Positions 16,915-26,542 are shown, counted from the first letter of the stretch. The stretch is DNA of 64,000 nt from an uncultured Verrucomicrobiota bacterium (GCA_944389455.1 CALXMK010000009.1:1-64000); one strand, 5' to 3'. Numbers and translations are program-made. The notes: a model not told the origin generated them from the sequence alone.

Positions 16915-17424
16915 ATGGCAGAAAATTTGAACACCAATCCGACGGCACCGAAACCGGTTATACCGGGTGTCCCCGCATCTAAACCGGTAATACCGGGTGT
17001 CCCCAGCTCTCCTGCGCCGGCTCCGGCTGCTCCTGCCGCGCCGGCAGCGGCACCTGTGATACCTCCTAAAGCGCCTCAGGCTAAAAAGGAGACGATTCGT
17101 ATCAGTCTGCCGCCTAAGCCGACTAAACCGTCTGCTCCCCGTACCCCGGCTCCGAAAGCCCCTGCAGCGGGTGCTGCTTCTGGAGAGGAAAAACCGGCTG
17201 CGGCTCCGGCAGCGGGTGGTTTAAAAATGAGCGCGCCTCCGGGACCTTCGCCGGCAGCAGCAGCTGCTGCGCAGGCTAAAAAGAAGACTGCTGCGGCTTC
17301 TGCTCAAAAGGGTAAATTGCAGCTGGTAGATCAGATTTTAATTATTGCAGTTACGGTTGTAACCTTGGTGAGTCTTTGGGCAACCTATATGCTCAATACG
17401 TTGGGCAGAGATGCCGGATTTTAA
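16915..17424 (+). CDS. Ala/Pro-rich protein with a C-terminal membrane anchor
   Basis: This 169-residue product begins with two near-identical KPVIPGVP repeats, then a low-complexity Ala/Pro/Lys region to about residue 135. One membrane helix near the C-terminus (LQLVDQILIIAVTVVTLVSL) follows, and the protein ends with a short tail. The stretch KKETIRISLPPKPT is reminiscent of similar PVC proteins. It has no enzymatic signature; it is likely an extended tail-anchored protein. Its high GC content comes from Ala/Pro codons. It stands alone between tRNA-Leu and a strong terminator. Confidence 0.7.
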   Translation: MAENLNTNPTAPKPVIPGVPASKPVIPGVPSSPAPAPAAPAAPAAAPVIPPKAPQAKKETIRISLPPKPTKPSAPRTPAPKAPAAGAASGEEKPAAAPAAGGLKMSAPPGPSPAAAAAAQAKKKTAAASAQKGKLQLVDQILIIAVTVVTLVSLWATYMLNTLGRDAGF

Positions 17425-17477
17425 TTTTGATATTCGATAGATTATAAACGGAATATCTGTTATATTGATTCTAATTC

Positions 17478-17531
17478 AAAAAGCTGACACCTGTTTTTTC
17501 TTAGAAAAATGCAAGGGGTCAGCTTTTTTGT
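17478..17531 (+). terminator. Terminator after the Ala/Pro-rich gene
   Basis: AAAAAGCTGACACC (from 17478) pairs with GGGGTCAGCTTTTTT (ending 17529). The downstream arm ends in six T. Confidence 0.8.
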
Positions 17532-17563
17532 TTAAGGAAGCTTTTCTGAATTTGGAAATTTAA

Positions 17564-18445
17564 ATGAGACCTTGGAAATTAAGTTTGTTGTTATCTCTCT
17601 CTCTGGTAATAGGGGGATACGCAGAGAGAAATGCAGTTGAAGAGAAGAATCCCTATAGTACAGAGTGGAGCCAGCTCTATGAGGGAATCGATTTTCGGAG
17701 GGCATCTTCTGAAGAGAAACGACTCCAGAAGGTATGTGTCCTGAGAATTGATACACAGCAAGAAGAACTCTGTTTTTATACGACAGGACGGCACAAAAAT
17801 TTTAAAGATACGGATAGTGAGACGGAGCGTGAGACTGCGTCCGACTTTCTGACGGAACATCAGCTTCTGGCTGCTGTGAATGCTAACTTCTACAGTCCGT
17901 TCAATAGTCATACGAGAACCACCCGCGGTCCTTCTAACGTGATTGGATTGGCCGTTTCCGAAGGGGAATTGGTTTCAAAAGCTCAAGAGGAGTATCCCTC
18001 TTTTACAGTCTCTTCTAATAAGGTTTGCAAAATAGGTATTATTAAACCCGGAGATTCTTTAGAGGGAATTCGTACAGCAGTGGCTGGAAATGCGATTGTT
18101 CTTAAAAATGGAGAGATAACTCATCAAGAAAGTGATGATGTTCATCCCAGAACCGCAATCGGAATTTCTCAAGATGGGCGATATGTATATTTGATGACAA
18201 TAGACGGCCGCCAGCCGGGATTCAGCATGGGAGCCAGCTTGGAGGAGGTTGGAAAATGGCTGAAGAGTTTTGGTGCATGGGAGGGGCTTAATCTGGATGG
18301 TGGCGGCTCCACAACAATGGTTGTTCGGGGAGAAAACGGTAAGGCCAAGGTGATGAATGTTCCTATTGGCAACGCCAATATTCCAGGTTATCTGCGCCAT
18401 AATGCCAATCATATCGGAGTAAGAAAATTATCCGAAGAAAAATAA
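17564..18445 (+). CDS. Exported phosphodiester glycosidase family protein (NAGPA/DUF2233)
   Basis: This 293-residue protein has an N-terminal hydrophobic signal (LSLLLSLSLVIGGYA). The NAGPA-type domain shows ANFYSPFN near residue 105, PRTAIGISQDGRYVYLMTID, and the family-defining GLNLDGGGSTTMVV around residue 245. Members cleave sugar-phosphodiester links; the mammalian one uncovers mannose 6-phosphate. In bacteria the substrate may be an exopolysaccharide or teichoic-acid-like polymer. No partner gene is obvious here. Confidence 0.85.
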   Translation: MRPWKLSLLLSLSLVIGGYAERNAVEEKNPYSTEWSQLYEGIDFRRASSEEKRLQKVCVLRIDTQQEELCFYTTGRHKNFKDTDSETERETASDFLTEHQLLAAVNANFYSPFNSHTRTTRGPSNVIGLAVSEGELVSKAQEEYPSFTVSSNKVCKIGIIKPGDSLEGIRTAVAGNAIVLKNGEITHQESDDVHPRTAIGISQDGRYVYLMTIDGRQPGFSMGASLEEVGKWLKSFGAWEGLNLDGGGSTTMVVRGENGKAKVMNVPIGNANIPGYLRHNANHIGVRKLSEEK

Positions 18446-18595
18446 AATTCTATTTGAAGTCATTAGGTGTTTGACAAGAACGGTTTGTTTTATCAAACTG
18501 AAGAGGCTTTAGAGAAAATTTCAAAAAAGCTATAAATGAATAAAGAATATTCCCGTGCCGTCAAAATAAGGGGGAAGAGGAAAAGAAAGATTTTT

Positions 18596-19513
18596 ATGTT
18601 TAAATCAGTATTCTTAACAACTGCTGTGCTGGCCGCGTTGGCCGCGCTTAATACGGCTGCAACTGCTGCTGATGCTCCAAAAATGGAGAATTATACCGAA
18701 GTAGTTCCCGGAACGAGTATTAAAATCGATATGATTGCTATTCCCGGTGGAAAAGCTAAGATCGGTGCTACCGCAGAGGAAGAAGGCCGAGGCGAGTATG
18801 ATCTGGATCAGGAAGATGTAGAAATTAAGCCATTCTATATGAGCAAGACCGAAATTACTTGGAGTCAATTTACTCCTTGGGTCTTCAATAATGAGCTGCA
18901 AGTTCAATTGACCAAAGAGGTTAAGAAGAAAGAGAATGTTAATGGTATCTGCCGCCCGAGTTCTCCCTATGGAACAATTGCCCGTGGTCTGGGAGACAGC
19001 CGCAATCATCCAGCCTTTGGTATGACGCTCTTCTGCGCGCAGAAGTATTGTGAATGGCTGAGCCAGAAGACCGGTAAGAAATATCGTCTGCCGACGGAGG
19101 CAGAATGGGAATATGCCGCCCGTGCGGGTGCGACCACTCCTTACTATTGGGGCGAGAGTGCGGATGATGCCGGCGATTATGCTTGGTTCATCGATAACTC
19201 TGATTTCACAACTCAGTTGGTAGGCAAGAAGAAACCCAATAAATTTGGTCTTTATGATATGCTCGGCAATGTTGCCGAATGGGTGCAGCCTAAGACTCCG
19301 GATCAGGAATGGGCAATTCTCAGAGGCGGACATTGGGAATCAGAATCCACTTCTATTCGCTGTGCCTCACGTGATGAGGAAGCCGAAGAGTGGAACGATA
19401 TGGATCCTAATATTCCGAAGAGCATCTGGTGGTTAGCCTCTGCTAATTGGTGTGGTATTCGTTTGGTTTGCGAGCCGGGGGATGCTAAAGCTGAGGAGAA
19501 AAAAGCTGAATAA
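18596..19513 (+). CDS. Exported SUMF1/FGE-domain protein, probably not a formylglycine maker
   Basis: The start at 18596 gives a clean signal peptide (FKSVFLTTAVLAALAAL...ATAA). The upstream in-frame ATG 18536 has no Shine-Dalgarno and would bury the signal. The SUMF1 fold is clear: IPGGKAKIGA, FYMSKTEITWSQF, KYRLPTEAEWEYAARAG, DMLGNVAEW, and ILRGGHW. The Cys pair of genuine formylglycine-generating enzymes (Cys-x4-Cys after the GGxW motif) is not present. This is more likely a structural or binding member of the family, about 305 residues long. A strong terminator follows. Confidence 0.85.
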   Translation: MFKSVFLTTAVLAALAALNTAATAADAPKMENYTEVVPGTSIKIDMIAIPGGKAKIGATAEEEGRGEYDLDQEDVEIKPFYMSKTEITWSQFTPWVFNNELQVQLTKEVKKKENVNGICRPSSPYGTIARGLGDSRNHPAFGMTLFCAQKYCEWLSQKTGKKYRLPTEAEWEYAARAGATTPYYWGESADDAGDYAWFIDNSDFTTQLVGKKKPNKFGLYDMLGNVAEWVQPKTPDQEWAILRGGHWESESTSIRCASRDEEAEEWNDMDPNIPKSIWWLASANWCGIRLVCEPGDAKAEEKKAE

Positions 19514-19538
19514 GGTTTCTTAAGAAAAGTAATTTTGC

Positions 19539-19571
19539 ATTGGGCAGAGAATTCTCTGCCCAATTTTTTTG
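19539..19571 (+). terminator. Terminator after the SUMF1-domain gene
   Basis: ATTGGGCAGAG (19539-19549), loop AATT, CTCTGCCCAAT (19554-19564), then seven T. Confidence 0.9.
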
Positions 19572-19663
19572 AAAAAAAGGCTAAAAATACGAAAAAACGA
19601 TTATTATTATATTTTCTTCTTTATTTAATTAGTTTTAAAAAAGAAAAACTTATAGTTAAAAGC

Positions 19664-19691
19664 TTGCAATTTTTAAAAAATATAGTAACTT
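19664..19691 (+). promoter_or_regulatory. Putative pflB promoter
   Basis: TTGCAA (19664-19669), a 16-bp A/T-rich spacer and TAACTT (19686-19691). The predicted transcript would begin just before the first leader hairpin at 19701. Confidence 0.45.
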
Positions 19692-19700
19692 TATCTCTGT

Positions 19701-19774
19701 AAGTTGGCAGATGCTAACTTCATAAAAAGAGAGAACATCTTTGCTCCGGTACGAAGTTGTGCCGGAGATTTTTC
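19701..19774 (+). promoter_or_regulatory. Structured pflB leader: 5' hairpin plus terminator-like hairpin
   Basis: Two stem-loops follow the promoter. The first pairs AAGTTGGCA (19701-19709) with TGCTAACTT (19712-19720). The second pairs CTCCGGTAC (19744-19752) with GTGCCGGAG (19759-19767) around GAAGTT and is followed by ATTTTT. The second has the form of an intrinsic terminator placed 20 bp before the likely pflB ATG. The leader matches no riboswitch class that I know. Confidence 0.5.
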
Positions 19775-19787
19775 ATACGGCAGGTAT

Positions 19788-22040
19788 ATGTATCAATATG
19801 AGCAATGGGACGGATTTGAAGGCCGTCTTTGGAAGGAAGAAATCAACGTAAGGGATTTTGTCAAAAGAAATTATAAGACATATTCCGGCGACGAATCATT
19901 TTTGGAAGGCCCCACAGATGCTACAAATAAACTGTGGGGTGTTTTGCAAAAACTTCAGAAAGAAGAGCGAGCCAAGGGCGGTGTTTTGGATATGGATACC
20001 GACGTGGTTTCCACAATTACTTCTCATGCTCCGGGTTATATCAGTGAAGAGTATAAAGACCTGGAACAAGTTGTAGGTTTACAGACCGACAAACCTCTTA
20101 AGAGGGCATTTATGCCGTTTGGCGGAATTAAAATGGCCGAAGAAGCTTGTACTACTTATGGCTATACGCCCAGCCCTGAGCTGCATAAGATTTTTACGGA
20201 GTACTCTCGTACTCACAATGAAGGGGTGTTCGGAGCTTATACTCCAGTCATGCGCAAGGTTCGTCATAACAAGCTATTGACGGGATTGCCTGATACCTAC
20301 GGCCGCGGCCGTATTGTGGGAGATTATCGCCGTATAGCACTATACGGTGTGGATTTCCTGATGAAGGAAAAGGCCAAGGATTTTGAGAATTGCGGGGATG
20401 GAATCATGTCGGATGATATCATCCGTCTGCGTGAGGAGATTTCCATGCAGTACAAGGCCCTGGGGCAGTTGAAGAAGATGGCCGAATCCTATGGATATGA
20501 TATTTCCGAGCCGGCACGTACTGCCAAGGAAGCCGTACAGTGGCTCTATTTCGGTTATTTGGCCGCAATTAAAACGCAGAATGGCGCCGCCATGAGCGTG
20601 GGTCGAATCTCTACTTTCCTGGATATTTATATTGAGCGTGATTTGCGCAAGGGAATTTTGACTGAGAAGGAAGCTCAGGAACTGATTGATCATTTGGTGA
20701 TGAAGTTCCGTATGGTCAAGTTTGCCCGTATTCCTTCCTATAATCAGCTCTTTTCGGGAGACCCCGTCTGGGCGACACTGGAAGTAGCCGGTACGGGAGT
20801 CGATGGGAGGGCGATGGTAACCAAGACAGATTTCCGTTTCCTGCATACGCTGGAAAATATGGGGCCTTCGCCGGAGCCGAATTTGACGGTTCTCTATACC
20901 TCTTCGCTGCCTGAGAACTTCAAGAGGTATGCTGCTAAGGTTTCTATCGAAACCAGCTCGGTACAGTATGAGAATGATGACGTGATGAAACCGGTCTGGG
21001 GCGATGATTACTCGATCTGCTGCTGTGTTTCAGCAACTCAGACGGGCAAAGAGATGCAGTTCTTCGGGGCACGTGCTAATTTGGCCAAGTGCCTGCTCTA
21101 TGCTCTGAATGGCGCTCGCGATATGAGGACTAAGGAGCAGGTAGGCCCTGAGCTCAGACCGATTACGACTGAATTCCTGGATTATGAAGATGTGATTCAG
21201 AAGTTTGAGGTGATGATGGATTGGCTGGCGGGAATCTATGTCAACGCGTTGAACCTGATTCATTATATGCACGACAAGTATTACTATGAGGCACTGCAGA
21301 TGGCACTTATTGATACGGATGTGCGACGTACTTTTGCCACAGGAATTGCCGGATTCTCCCACGTAGTTGATTCGCTCAGCGCCATCAAGTATGCTTTGGT
21401 GAAGCCGATCCGTACTCCGGACGGCATGATTATGGATTTTGAGACGACGGGTGATTTCCCTCGCTATGGTAACGATGATGACCGTGCGGATGAGATTGCC
21501 GTATGGCTGCTGAAGACCTTCCGCGAGAAGCTGCGCCGCCATCGTCCTTATCGTAATTCGGAAATTACAACCTCTATTTTGACTATTACCTCGAATGTTG
21601 TTTATGGCAAGGCCACCGGTAATATGCCGGATGGACGCCGCGCAGGTGAACCTCTTTCACCGGGTGCGAATCCCAGCTATGGCGCGGAGAAAAACGGTCT
21701 GTTGGCCTCATTGAATTCTGTCGCCAAGTTGCCTTATGAGTGGGCACTGGACGGTATTTCCAATACTCAGACTATCAATCCAGATGCGCTCGGACACAAT
21801 ATGGAAGAGCGAATTACCAATTTGGTCCAGGTAATGGATGGCTACTTCGATCAGGGGGCTCATCATCTGAATGTGAACGTATTTGGTAAAGAGAAGCTTA
21901 TCGATGCGATGGAGCATCCCGAGAAGGAAGAATATGCCAATTTCACGATTCGTGTTTCAGGTTATGCTGTCAAATTTATCGATTTGACCCGTGATCAGCA
22001 GCTGGATGTGATTGCCCGTACCTGTCATAAAGAATTATAA
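19788..22040 (+). CDS. pflB: Pyruvate formate-lyase (formate C-acetyltransferase)
   Basis: This glycyl-radical enzyme converts pyruvate and CoA to formate and acetyl-CoA without oxygen. The product has the N-terminal [13 protein letters not shown], the adjacent active cysteines in [28 protein letters not shown], and the C-terminal glycyl-radical motif [18 protein letters not shown] place the start at the ATG 19788 (product begins [12 protein letters not shown], as in E. coli-type PFL). The open frame extends upstream to a TTG at 19704, but that TTG lies within the first leader hairpin and lacks a Shine-Dalgarno. It is followed by its activase gene. Confidence 0.95.
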   Translation: MYQYEQWDGFEGRLWKEEINVRDFVKRNYKTYSGDESFLEGPTDATNKLWGVLQKLQKEERAKGGVLDMDTDVVSTITSHAPGYISEEYKDLEQVVGLQTDKPLKRAFMPFGGIKMAEEACTTYGYTPSPELHKIFTEYSRTHNEGVFGAYTPVMRKVRHNKLLTGLPDTYGRGRIVGDYRRIALYGVDFLMKEKAKDFENCGDGIMSDDIIRLREEISMQYKALGQLKKMAESYGYDISEPARTAKEAVQWLYFGYLAAIKTQNGAAMSVGRISTFLDIYIERDLRKGILTEKEAQELIDHLVMKFRMVKFARIPSYNQLFSGDPVWATLEVAGTGVDGRAMVTKTDFRFLHTLENMGPSPEPNLTVLYTSSLPENFKRYAAKVSIETSSVQYENDDVMKPVWGDDYSICCCVSATQTGKEMQFFGARANLAKCLLYALNGARDMRTKEQVGPELRPITTEFLDYEDVIQKFEVMMDWLAGIYVNALNLIHYMHDKYYYEALQMALIDTDVRRTFATGIAGFSHVVDSLSAIKYALVKPIRTPDGMIMDFETTGDFPRYGNDDDRADEIAVWLLKTFREKLRRHRPYRNSEITTSILTITSNVVYGKATGNMPDGRRAGEPLSPGANPSYGAEKNGLLASLNSVAKLPYEWALDGISNTQTINPDALGHNMEERITNLVQVMDGYFDQGAHHLNVNVFGKEKLIDAMEHPEKEEYANFTIRVSGYAVKFIDLTRDQQLDVIARTCHKEL

Positions 22041-22096
22041 TTAGCTGAGAGCAAGCCTCTTAAAGGTTTGTTCTCTGCATATACCGCGTAACATCT

Positions 22097-22843
22097 ATGG
22101 AGGGATATGTCCATTCGGTGGAAACTTTTGGTCTGGTAGACGGACCGGGGGTGCGCTATGTCATATTCCTCCAGGGATGTCATTTACGTTGCCGCTATTG
22201 CCATAACCCGGAGACGTGGAGTTGCGGCAAGGGGGAAATTTACCGTCCCGAAGATCTTTTAGCCAAAGCTTGGAGGTATCGTACCTACTGGATGAAAAAA
22301 AATGCGGAGGGTATGAATGGAGGAATTACTCTCAGCGGGGGAGAGCCTCTCCTTCAAATGGAGTTCGCAACGGAGTTTTTCCGTTTAGCTAAAGGAAAAG
22401 AGGTTCATACGGCGTTGGATACGGCCGGTGAACCGTATAGTGAAGAGAAGGCTTTCCAAAACCAATTTGAGCGGTTAATGGAGGTCACGGATCTTTTTCT
22501 GCTGGATCTTAAGGAGATTGATCCGGAAAAACATCGAGCTTTAACCGGCAAAGATAATGTAAATATCCTCCAAATGGCGCGCCGTCTCTCTGAAAGAGGG
22601 AAGGAACTCTGGATTCGCCATGTCTTGGTTCCCGGATTGACCGATGATCCGGAGGGACTCAAACGTTTGCGTGACTTTATCGGTGAGCTCAAAACGGTTA
22701 CCCGGGTGGAGGTGCTGCCTTATCATACGCTGGGACTGTTTAAATGGGAGAAATTGGGTATTCCCTATACTCTCAAAGATTTTAAAACTCCTTCGTCCGA
22801 AGAGATAGCCGCAGCCGAGGAACTTCTCGGAATCAAGCGTTAA
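22097..22843 (+). CDS. pflA: Pyruvate formate-lyase activating enzyme (radical SAM)
   Basis: PflA abstracts a hydrogen from the PFL glycine using S-adenosylmethionine and a [4Fe-4S] cluster. The 248-residue protein has VDGPGVRYVIFLQGC followed by the cluster motif CHLRCRYC (Cys-x3-Cys-x2-Cys), the GGEPLLQ SAM motif, and the HVLVPGLTDD region. It lies 56 bp after pflB, so the pair is probably co-transcribed. The length is typical of the family. Confidence 0.95.
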   Translation: MEGYVHSVETFGLVDGPGVRYVIFLQGCHLRCRYCHNPETWSCGKGEIYRPEDLLAKAWRYRTYWMKKNAEGMNGGITLSGGEPLLQMEFATEFFRLAKGKEVHTALDTAGEPYSEEKAFQNQFERLMEVTDLFLLDLKEIDPEKHRALTGKDNVNILQMARRLSERGKELWIRHVLVPGLTDDPEGLKRLRDFIGELKTVTRVEVLPYHTLGLFKWEKLGIPYTLKDFKTPSSEEIAAAEELLGIKR

Positions 22844-23030
22844 TCTCACGTCTTCTACTTGCCCTTTTTCTTATTCAATCCGGGTTTAGAGCGGTTATTT
22901 TCGATTTCAAGAGACCCTCTAGGATTGTTTGCGGTTAGGACATTCCAAAATTTTTTCAAAAATTTAAAAAAACTTTTTTTCTTTTTTTTAATATGCTAAT
23001 ATGAAGAAAATTGGGTTTGAAGTGGATATT

Positions 23031-23108
23031 ATGTTGAATAAGTTTAATTTGAAAAAAATATTTTTTGGAATTCTCTTAGCAGGGTTATCTGTTAACATCA
23101 GTAAGTAA
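23031..23108 (+). other. Short signal-peptide-like open frame in the gap before the tandem paralogues
   Basis: ATG at 23031 opens a 25-codon frame: a lysine-rich start, KKIFFGILLAGLSVNISK, then TAA. It looks like an export signal with no mature protein, so it may be a truncated gene remnant or a chance frame. The rest of the 346-bp gap 22844-23189 is A/T-rich with T7 and T8 runs near 22974-22989 and no other recognisable element. Confidence 0.25.
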
Positions 23109-23189
23109 TTCTGAGGTTTTAAGCACAAGTCGATATATAGGATATCAGGAGTATATAGATTTCAGGTTAGCATCAAGGAGGAGATTAAG

Positions 23190-24275
23190 ATGAAAGAGAG
23201 TCAAAAGAGATTGTGTTTGCGAGCGGGAAAGAGCGGATGGATCTTTCTGATGCTGCTGCTTGTTATTCTTTTTTCGCAGGCGAATACTCATGCCGTAGTC
23301 CGAGAATTCCGAGTCCAAGGTTTTGATATTATTTGGCCTCCTGCTTATCGCTCGGAGTATGGATGGGGCGAATTGAGTATGCCAATCGATTTTAATCTGG
23401 ATGGTGCGATAGATGTAATGATCGGCTATAGCAGGTGGGTGGATAATGTTCCGGTGTATCCTAAGCCTGAGCTAGGAGTTGGTTTTAATAAGGGATTTGC
23501 GGAGATAATTTCTTATGATCCACCGATTGAATATCCTTTTTTGGAACAATATTTTACAGGGGATTGGTGTGCTCCTATTCCATTTGAGACAAGTATCGGA
23601 AATAAAATTGAGGTTCCCAATAATACGGATGATTTTAAATATAGATGGGTAATGAATTTGAATGCTTATATAGATGCAGATTGGCATTATCTGTGCCGGA
23701 ACAAAGATAAGGATTCCGATAGGTTAGACTATGGAGAAATTGCTATACCGCTCTTGCCTATAGATGGAAGCTATGTGGGGCAAGAAGGGGAGGTCCTTCA
23801 CATGACGATAGGCTCTCTTCCACAGACAGAAGGGGTGATTGGAGTAAGATTTTTTGCCCCATATGAATATCGAGTATCCGAGTGGTGTAATTACGGTTAT
23901 ATACATTACAGCATGTTCAATCGCAGCGATAAAGAGGTAGTTTTTACAGTTCTGGGATGGGCCTATGAGACGGAATATAATAAGCCAATTATAGCAAAGC
24001 CGTTAGGGATGAAGACTATTACCCCGGATAATGATCCACTGGAATTCCAACTGGAGCAGGATACGGACGGGGGATTGACGCTTTCCTGGAAAGGGGTTCC
24101 CGGAGCGGTTTATCAGCTGGAGCGGGCGGAGAATCCATGGGGCTCTTTTGAGGAGTGGGGAGAGGAGATTACGCCGGAGGCCGTTGACGGAGCCCAGCTG
24201 GTTTCCATGACGCAGAGATTGTCAAGCGAAGATACTGCAGAGCAATGCTTTTGGAGGATTAAGCGAGTGAAGTAA
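23190..24275 (+). CDS. Secreted hypothetical protein, tandem paralogue 1
   Basis: This ~361-residue protein follows a consensus Shine-Dalgarno (AAGGAGGAG). It has a signal peptide (GWIFLMLLLVILFSQANTHA), a conserved segment VVREFRVQGFDI, a variable central region with several Cys and Trp, and a shared C-terminal module EFQLEQDTDGGLTLSWKGVP. That module runs into a '...YQLERAENP...' stretch and the end QCFWRIKRVK. The C-terminal module resembles the short beta-rich 'xLxWxxxPGxxYxLE' unit common on secreted PVC proteins. No enzyme motif was recognised. From 23814 its sequence is nearly identical to paralogue 2. Confidence 0.75.
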   Translation: MKESQKRLCLRAGKSGWIFLMLLLVILFSQANTHAVVREFRVQGFDIIWPPAYRSEYGWGELSMPIDFNLDGAIDVMIGYSRWVDNVPVYPKPELGVGFNKGFAEIISYDPPIEYPFLEQYFTGDWCAPIPFETSIGNKIEVPNNTDDFKYRWVMNLNAYIDADWHYLCRNKDKDSDRLDYGEIAIPLLPIDGSYVGQEGEVLHMTIGSLPQTEGVIGVRFFAPYEYRVSEWCNYGYIHYSMFNRSDKEVVFTVLGWAYETEYNKPIIAKPLGMKTITPDNDPLEFQLEQDTDGGLTLSWKGVPGAVYQLERAENPWGSFEEWGEEITPEAVDGAQLVSMTQRLSSEDTAEQCFWRIKRVK

Positions 24276-25402
24276 TAAAAGTAATAAAAAGATGAAGCTA
24301 TTTAAAGAGGAGAAAATGAAGATGAAAGAGAGTCAAAAGAGATTGTGTTTGCGAGCGGGAAAGAGCGGATGGATTTTTCTGATGCTGCTGCTTGTTATTC
24401 TTTTTTCGCGAGCGAATGCTCATGCCGTAGTTCGAGAATTCCGAGTCCAGGGCTTTGATATTATTTGGCCGCCTGTTTATAGTTCGGAGTATGCATGGGG
24501 CGAATTGAGTATGCCAATCGATTTTAATCTGGATGGTGAGATAGATGTGATGATCGGCTATAGCAGGTGGGCGTTTAGCCGTATGCTAGGAGTTGTTAGC
24601 AATAAGCGGTTTACTGAGATTATTAGCTGCGATTTAACTGGTGATGATTCCCTGTTTCAAGATTTTTTAAGAACACATATTTGGTGTGCTCCTATTCCAT
24701 TTGGGACAAGTATCGGAAATAAAATTGAGGTTCCCAATAATACGGATGATTTTAAATATAGATGGGAAATAGTGGGTACCTGTATAGATGCGGATTGGCA
24801 TTATCTGTGCCGGAACAAGGATAAGGATGGTGAAGTGATAGTCAATAGAGAGATTGCTTATTCATGGAATGGAAGCAGCTTAGGAGAAGAAGATGGGACT
24901 TATGTAACAAAAGGTTCTCTTCCACAGACAGAAGGGGTGATTGGAGTAAGATTTTTTGCCCCATACGAATATCGAGTATCAGAGTGGTGTAATTATGGTT
25001 ATATACATTACAGCATGTTCAATCGCAGCGATAAAGAGGTAGTTTTTACGGTTCTGGGATGGGCCTATGAGACGGAATACAATAAGCCAATTATAGCGAA
25101 GCCGTTAGGGATGAAGACTATTACCCCGGATAATGATCCACTGGAATTCCAACTGGAGCAGGATACGGACGGGGGATTGACGCTTTCCTGGAAAGGGGTT
25201 CCCGGAGCGGTTTATCAGCTGGAGCGGGCGGAGAATCCATGGGGCTCTTTTGAGGAGTGGGGAGAGGAGATTACGCCGGAGGCCGTTGACGGAGCCCAGC
25301 TGGTTTCCATGACGCAGAGATTGTCAAGCGAAGATACTGCAGAGCAATGCTTTTGGAGGATTAAGCGAGTGAAGTAATAAAAGTAATAAAAAGATGAAGC
25401 TA
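23814..25402 (+). repeat. Tandem repeat of ~1102 bp spanning paralogues 1-2
   Basis: The block from TCTCTTCCACAGAC at 23814 recurs at 24916 with a constant offset of 1102 bp. It runs through the C-terminus, the short intergenic AGTAATAAAAGTAATAAAA and the next gene's ribosome site and signal peptide. Only a few substitutions separate the copies. The third gene shares the junction but not the middle. Confidence 0.9.
24316..25377 (+). CDS. Secreted hypothetical protein, tandem paralogue 2
   Basis: The start at 24316 is chosen because AGAGGAG lies just before it; an upstream in-frame ATG at 24292 would translate that ribosome-binding site. The signal peptide and first ~60 residues and the last ~150 residues are nearly identical to paralogue 1. 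The region between (about residues 60-180) is diverged. It has the same Trp-rich WGELSMPIDFNLDGEIDVMI segment after the signal. Confidence 0.75.
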   Translation: MKMKESQKRLCLRAGKSGWIFLMLLLVILFSRANAHAVVREFRVQGFDIIWPPVYSSEYAWGELSMPIDFNLDGEIDVMIGYSRWAFSRMLGVVSNKRFTEIISCDLTGDDSLFQDFLRTHIWCAPIPFGTSIGNKIEVPNNTDDFKYRWEIVGTCIDADWHYLCRNKDKDGEVIVNREIAYSWNGSSLGEEDGTYVTKGSLPQTEGVIGVRFFAPYEYRVSEWCNYGYIHYSMFNRSDKEVVFTVLGWAYETEYNKPIIAKPLGMKTITPDNDPLEFQLEQDTDGGLTLSWKGVPGAVYQLERAENPWGSFEEWGEEITPEAVDGAQLVSMTQRLSSEDTAEQCFWRIKRVK

Positions 25403-25417
25403 TTTAAAGAGGAGAAA

Positions 25418-26542
25418 ATGAAGATGAAAGAGAGTCAAAAGAGATTGTGTTTGCGAGCGGGAAAGAGCGGATGGATCTTTCTGATGCTGTTGTTTGTTAT
25501 TCTTTTTTCGCGAGCGAATACTCATGCCGTAGTTCGAGAATTCCGAGTCCAGGGCTTTGATATTATCCATGGGAAAGAAGGAGATAAATATGATCCATAT
25601 TATCGTGGCTGCGGAGATCAGATTCCAATCGATTTTGACATGAATGAAGAGATTGATGTCATGGTTGGATTTGGTGATGCAGATAAATTCAATTACAGTA
25701 GTATTCTATTTTTGGGCGTTTATGTGGATTTGGATCATGCGGATATTTTAATACAGGAGGAGGAGCCGGAGAGTCCTTTTCTGGAAGGAAAGTTTTATGG
25801 GAAATGGGTGCCGGCGGTACCCTTTGGCTCAACCATTGGAGAAGAGATTCTAATCGCAGGGCAGACGGATAACAGTCGGTATCAGTGGAAAGGAAAGTGG
25901 AAAGAACCGTGGATACCTGGAGACTATTTGCTGCCTAAAGGAGCTTATACTCCTTATTCTTCCGATAGCCACTATTTATCTCGCAACTATGAGGCGAATA
26001 CAGGACGCGCCAATCTTGCGGCGCTTGTATTTGAGCCCCCCTGGTATGAAAGTTGTCAGGCAGTCGGATTTATTCCTGAAACAGAAGGAGTTATAGGAGT
26101 AAGGTTTTTCCAAGAGACAAGATATGAGGATCCGGTTGCTGAATTCGCCAGGTATGGATATATCCATTATCGGATGAAGAGCGATTCAGAGGGGAATATC
26201 CGGTTTAGTATTCTAGGCTGGGCTTATGAGACGGATTATTGTACGCCTATTGTAGCAGAGCCCTTGGCCGAGGCGGAAGTGTCTATGGCTTCCGGTGAGG
26301 TTTTGGAGTTTCAGCTGACGAAGAATGCCGAAGGAGAATTGATTTTTTCCTGGGAAGGAGAGCCCGGAGAGGTCTATCAGCTGGAACGGGCGGAGAATCC
26401 GGAGGGGCTCTTTGAGGAGTGGGGAGAAGAAATTATTGTTCCGGAGACAGATAACGGAAATCAGCCGGTTTCCATGACGCAGAGACTGTCAAGCGAAGAT
26501 ACTTCGGAGCAATGCTTTTGGAGAATCAAGCGAGTGAAGTAA
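25418..26542 (+). CDS. Secreted hypothetical protein, tandem paralogue 3
   Basis: The start at 25418 has AGAGGAG upstream, as in paralogue 2. The signal peptide and VVREFRVQGFDI are shared with the other two copies. The centre is unrelated in detail (GKEGDKYDPYYRGCGDQIP onward), and the C-terminal module is similar but clearly diverged (EGELIFSWEGEPGEVYQLE). It still ends QCFWRIKRVK. Two hairpins follow, which probably end the three-gene transcript. Confidence 0.75.
   Translation: MKMKESQKRLCLRAGKSGWIFLMLLFVILFSRANTHAVVREFRVQGFDIIHGKEGDKYDPYYRGCGDQIPIDFDMNEEIDVMVGFGDADKFNYSSILFLGVYVDLDHADILIQEEEPESPFLEGKFYGKWVPAVPFGSTIGEEILIAGQTDNSRYQWKGKWKEPWIPGDYLLPKGAYTPYSSDSHYLSRNYEANTGRANLAALVFEPPWYESCQAVGFIPETEGVIGVRFFQETRYEDPVAEFARYGYIHYRMKSDSEGNIRFSILGWAYETDYCTPIVAEPLAEAEVSMASGEVLEFQLTKNAEGELIFSWEGEPGEVYQLERAENPEGLFEEWGEEIIVPETDNGNQPVSMTQRLSSEDTSEQCFWRIKRVK

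Noticed and set aside
18596-19513. A genuine formylglycine-generating enzyme
   Set aside because: The active-site cysteine pair is missing and no sulfatase gene is nearby.
19704-19787. TTG 19704 as the pflB start
   Set aside because: It lies in a leader hairpin, has no Shine-Dalgarno, and adds residues absent from the family.
20340-20846. A 168-codon minus-strand open frame, and another at 21030-21542
   Set aside because: Both are antisense shadows of pflB.
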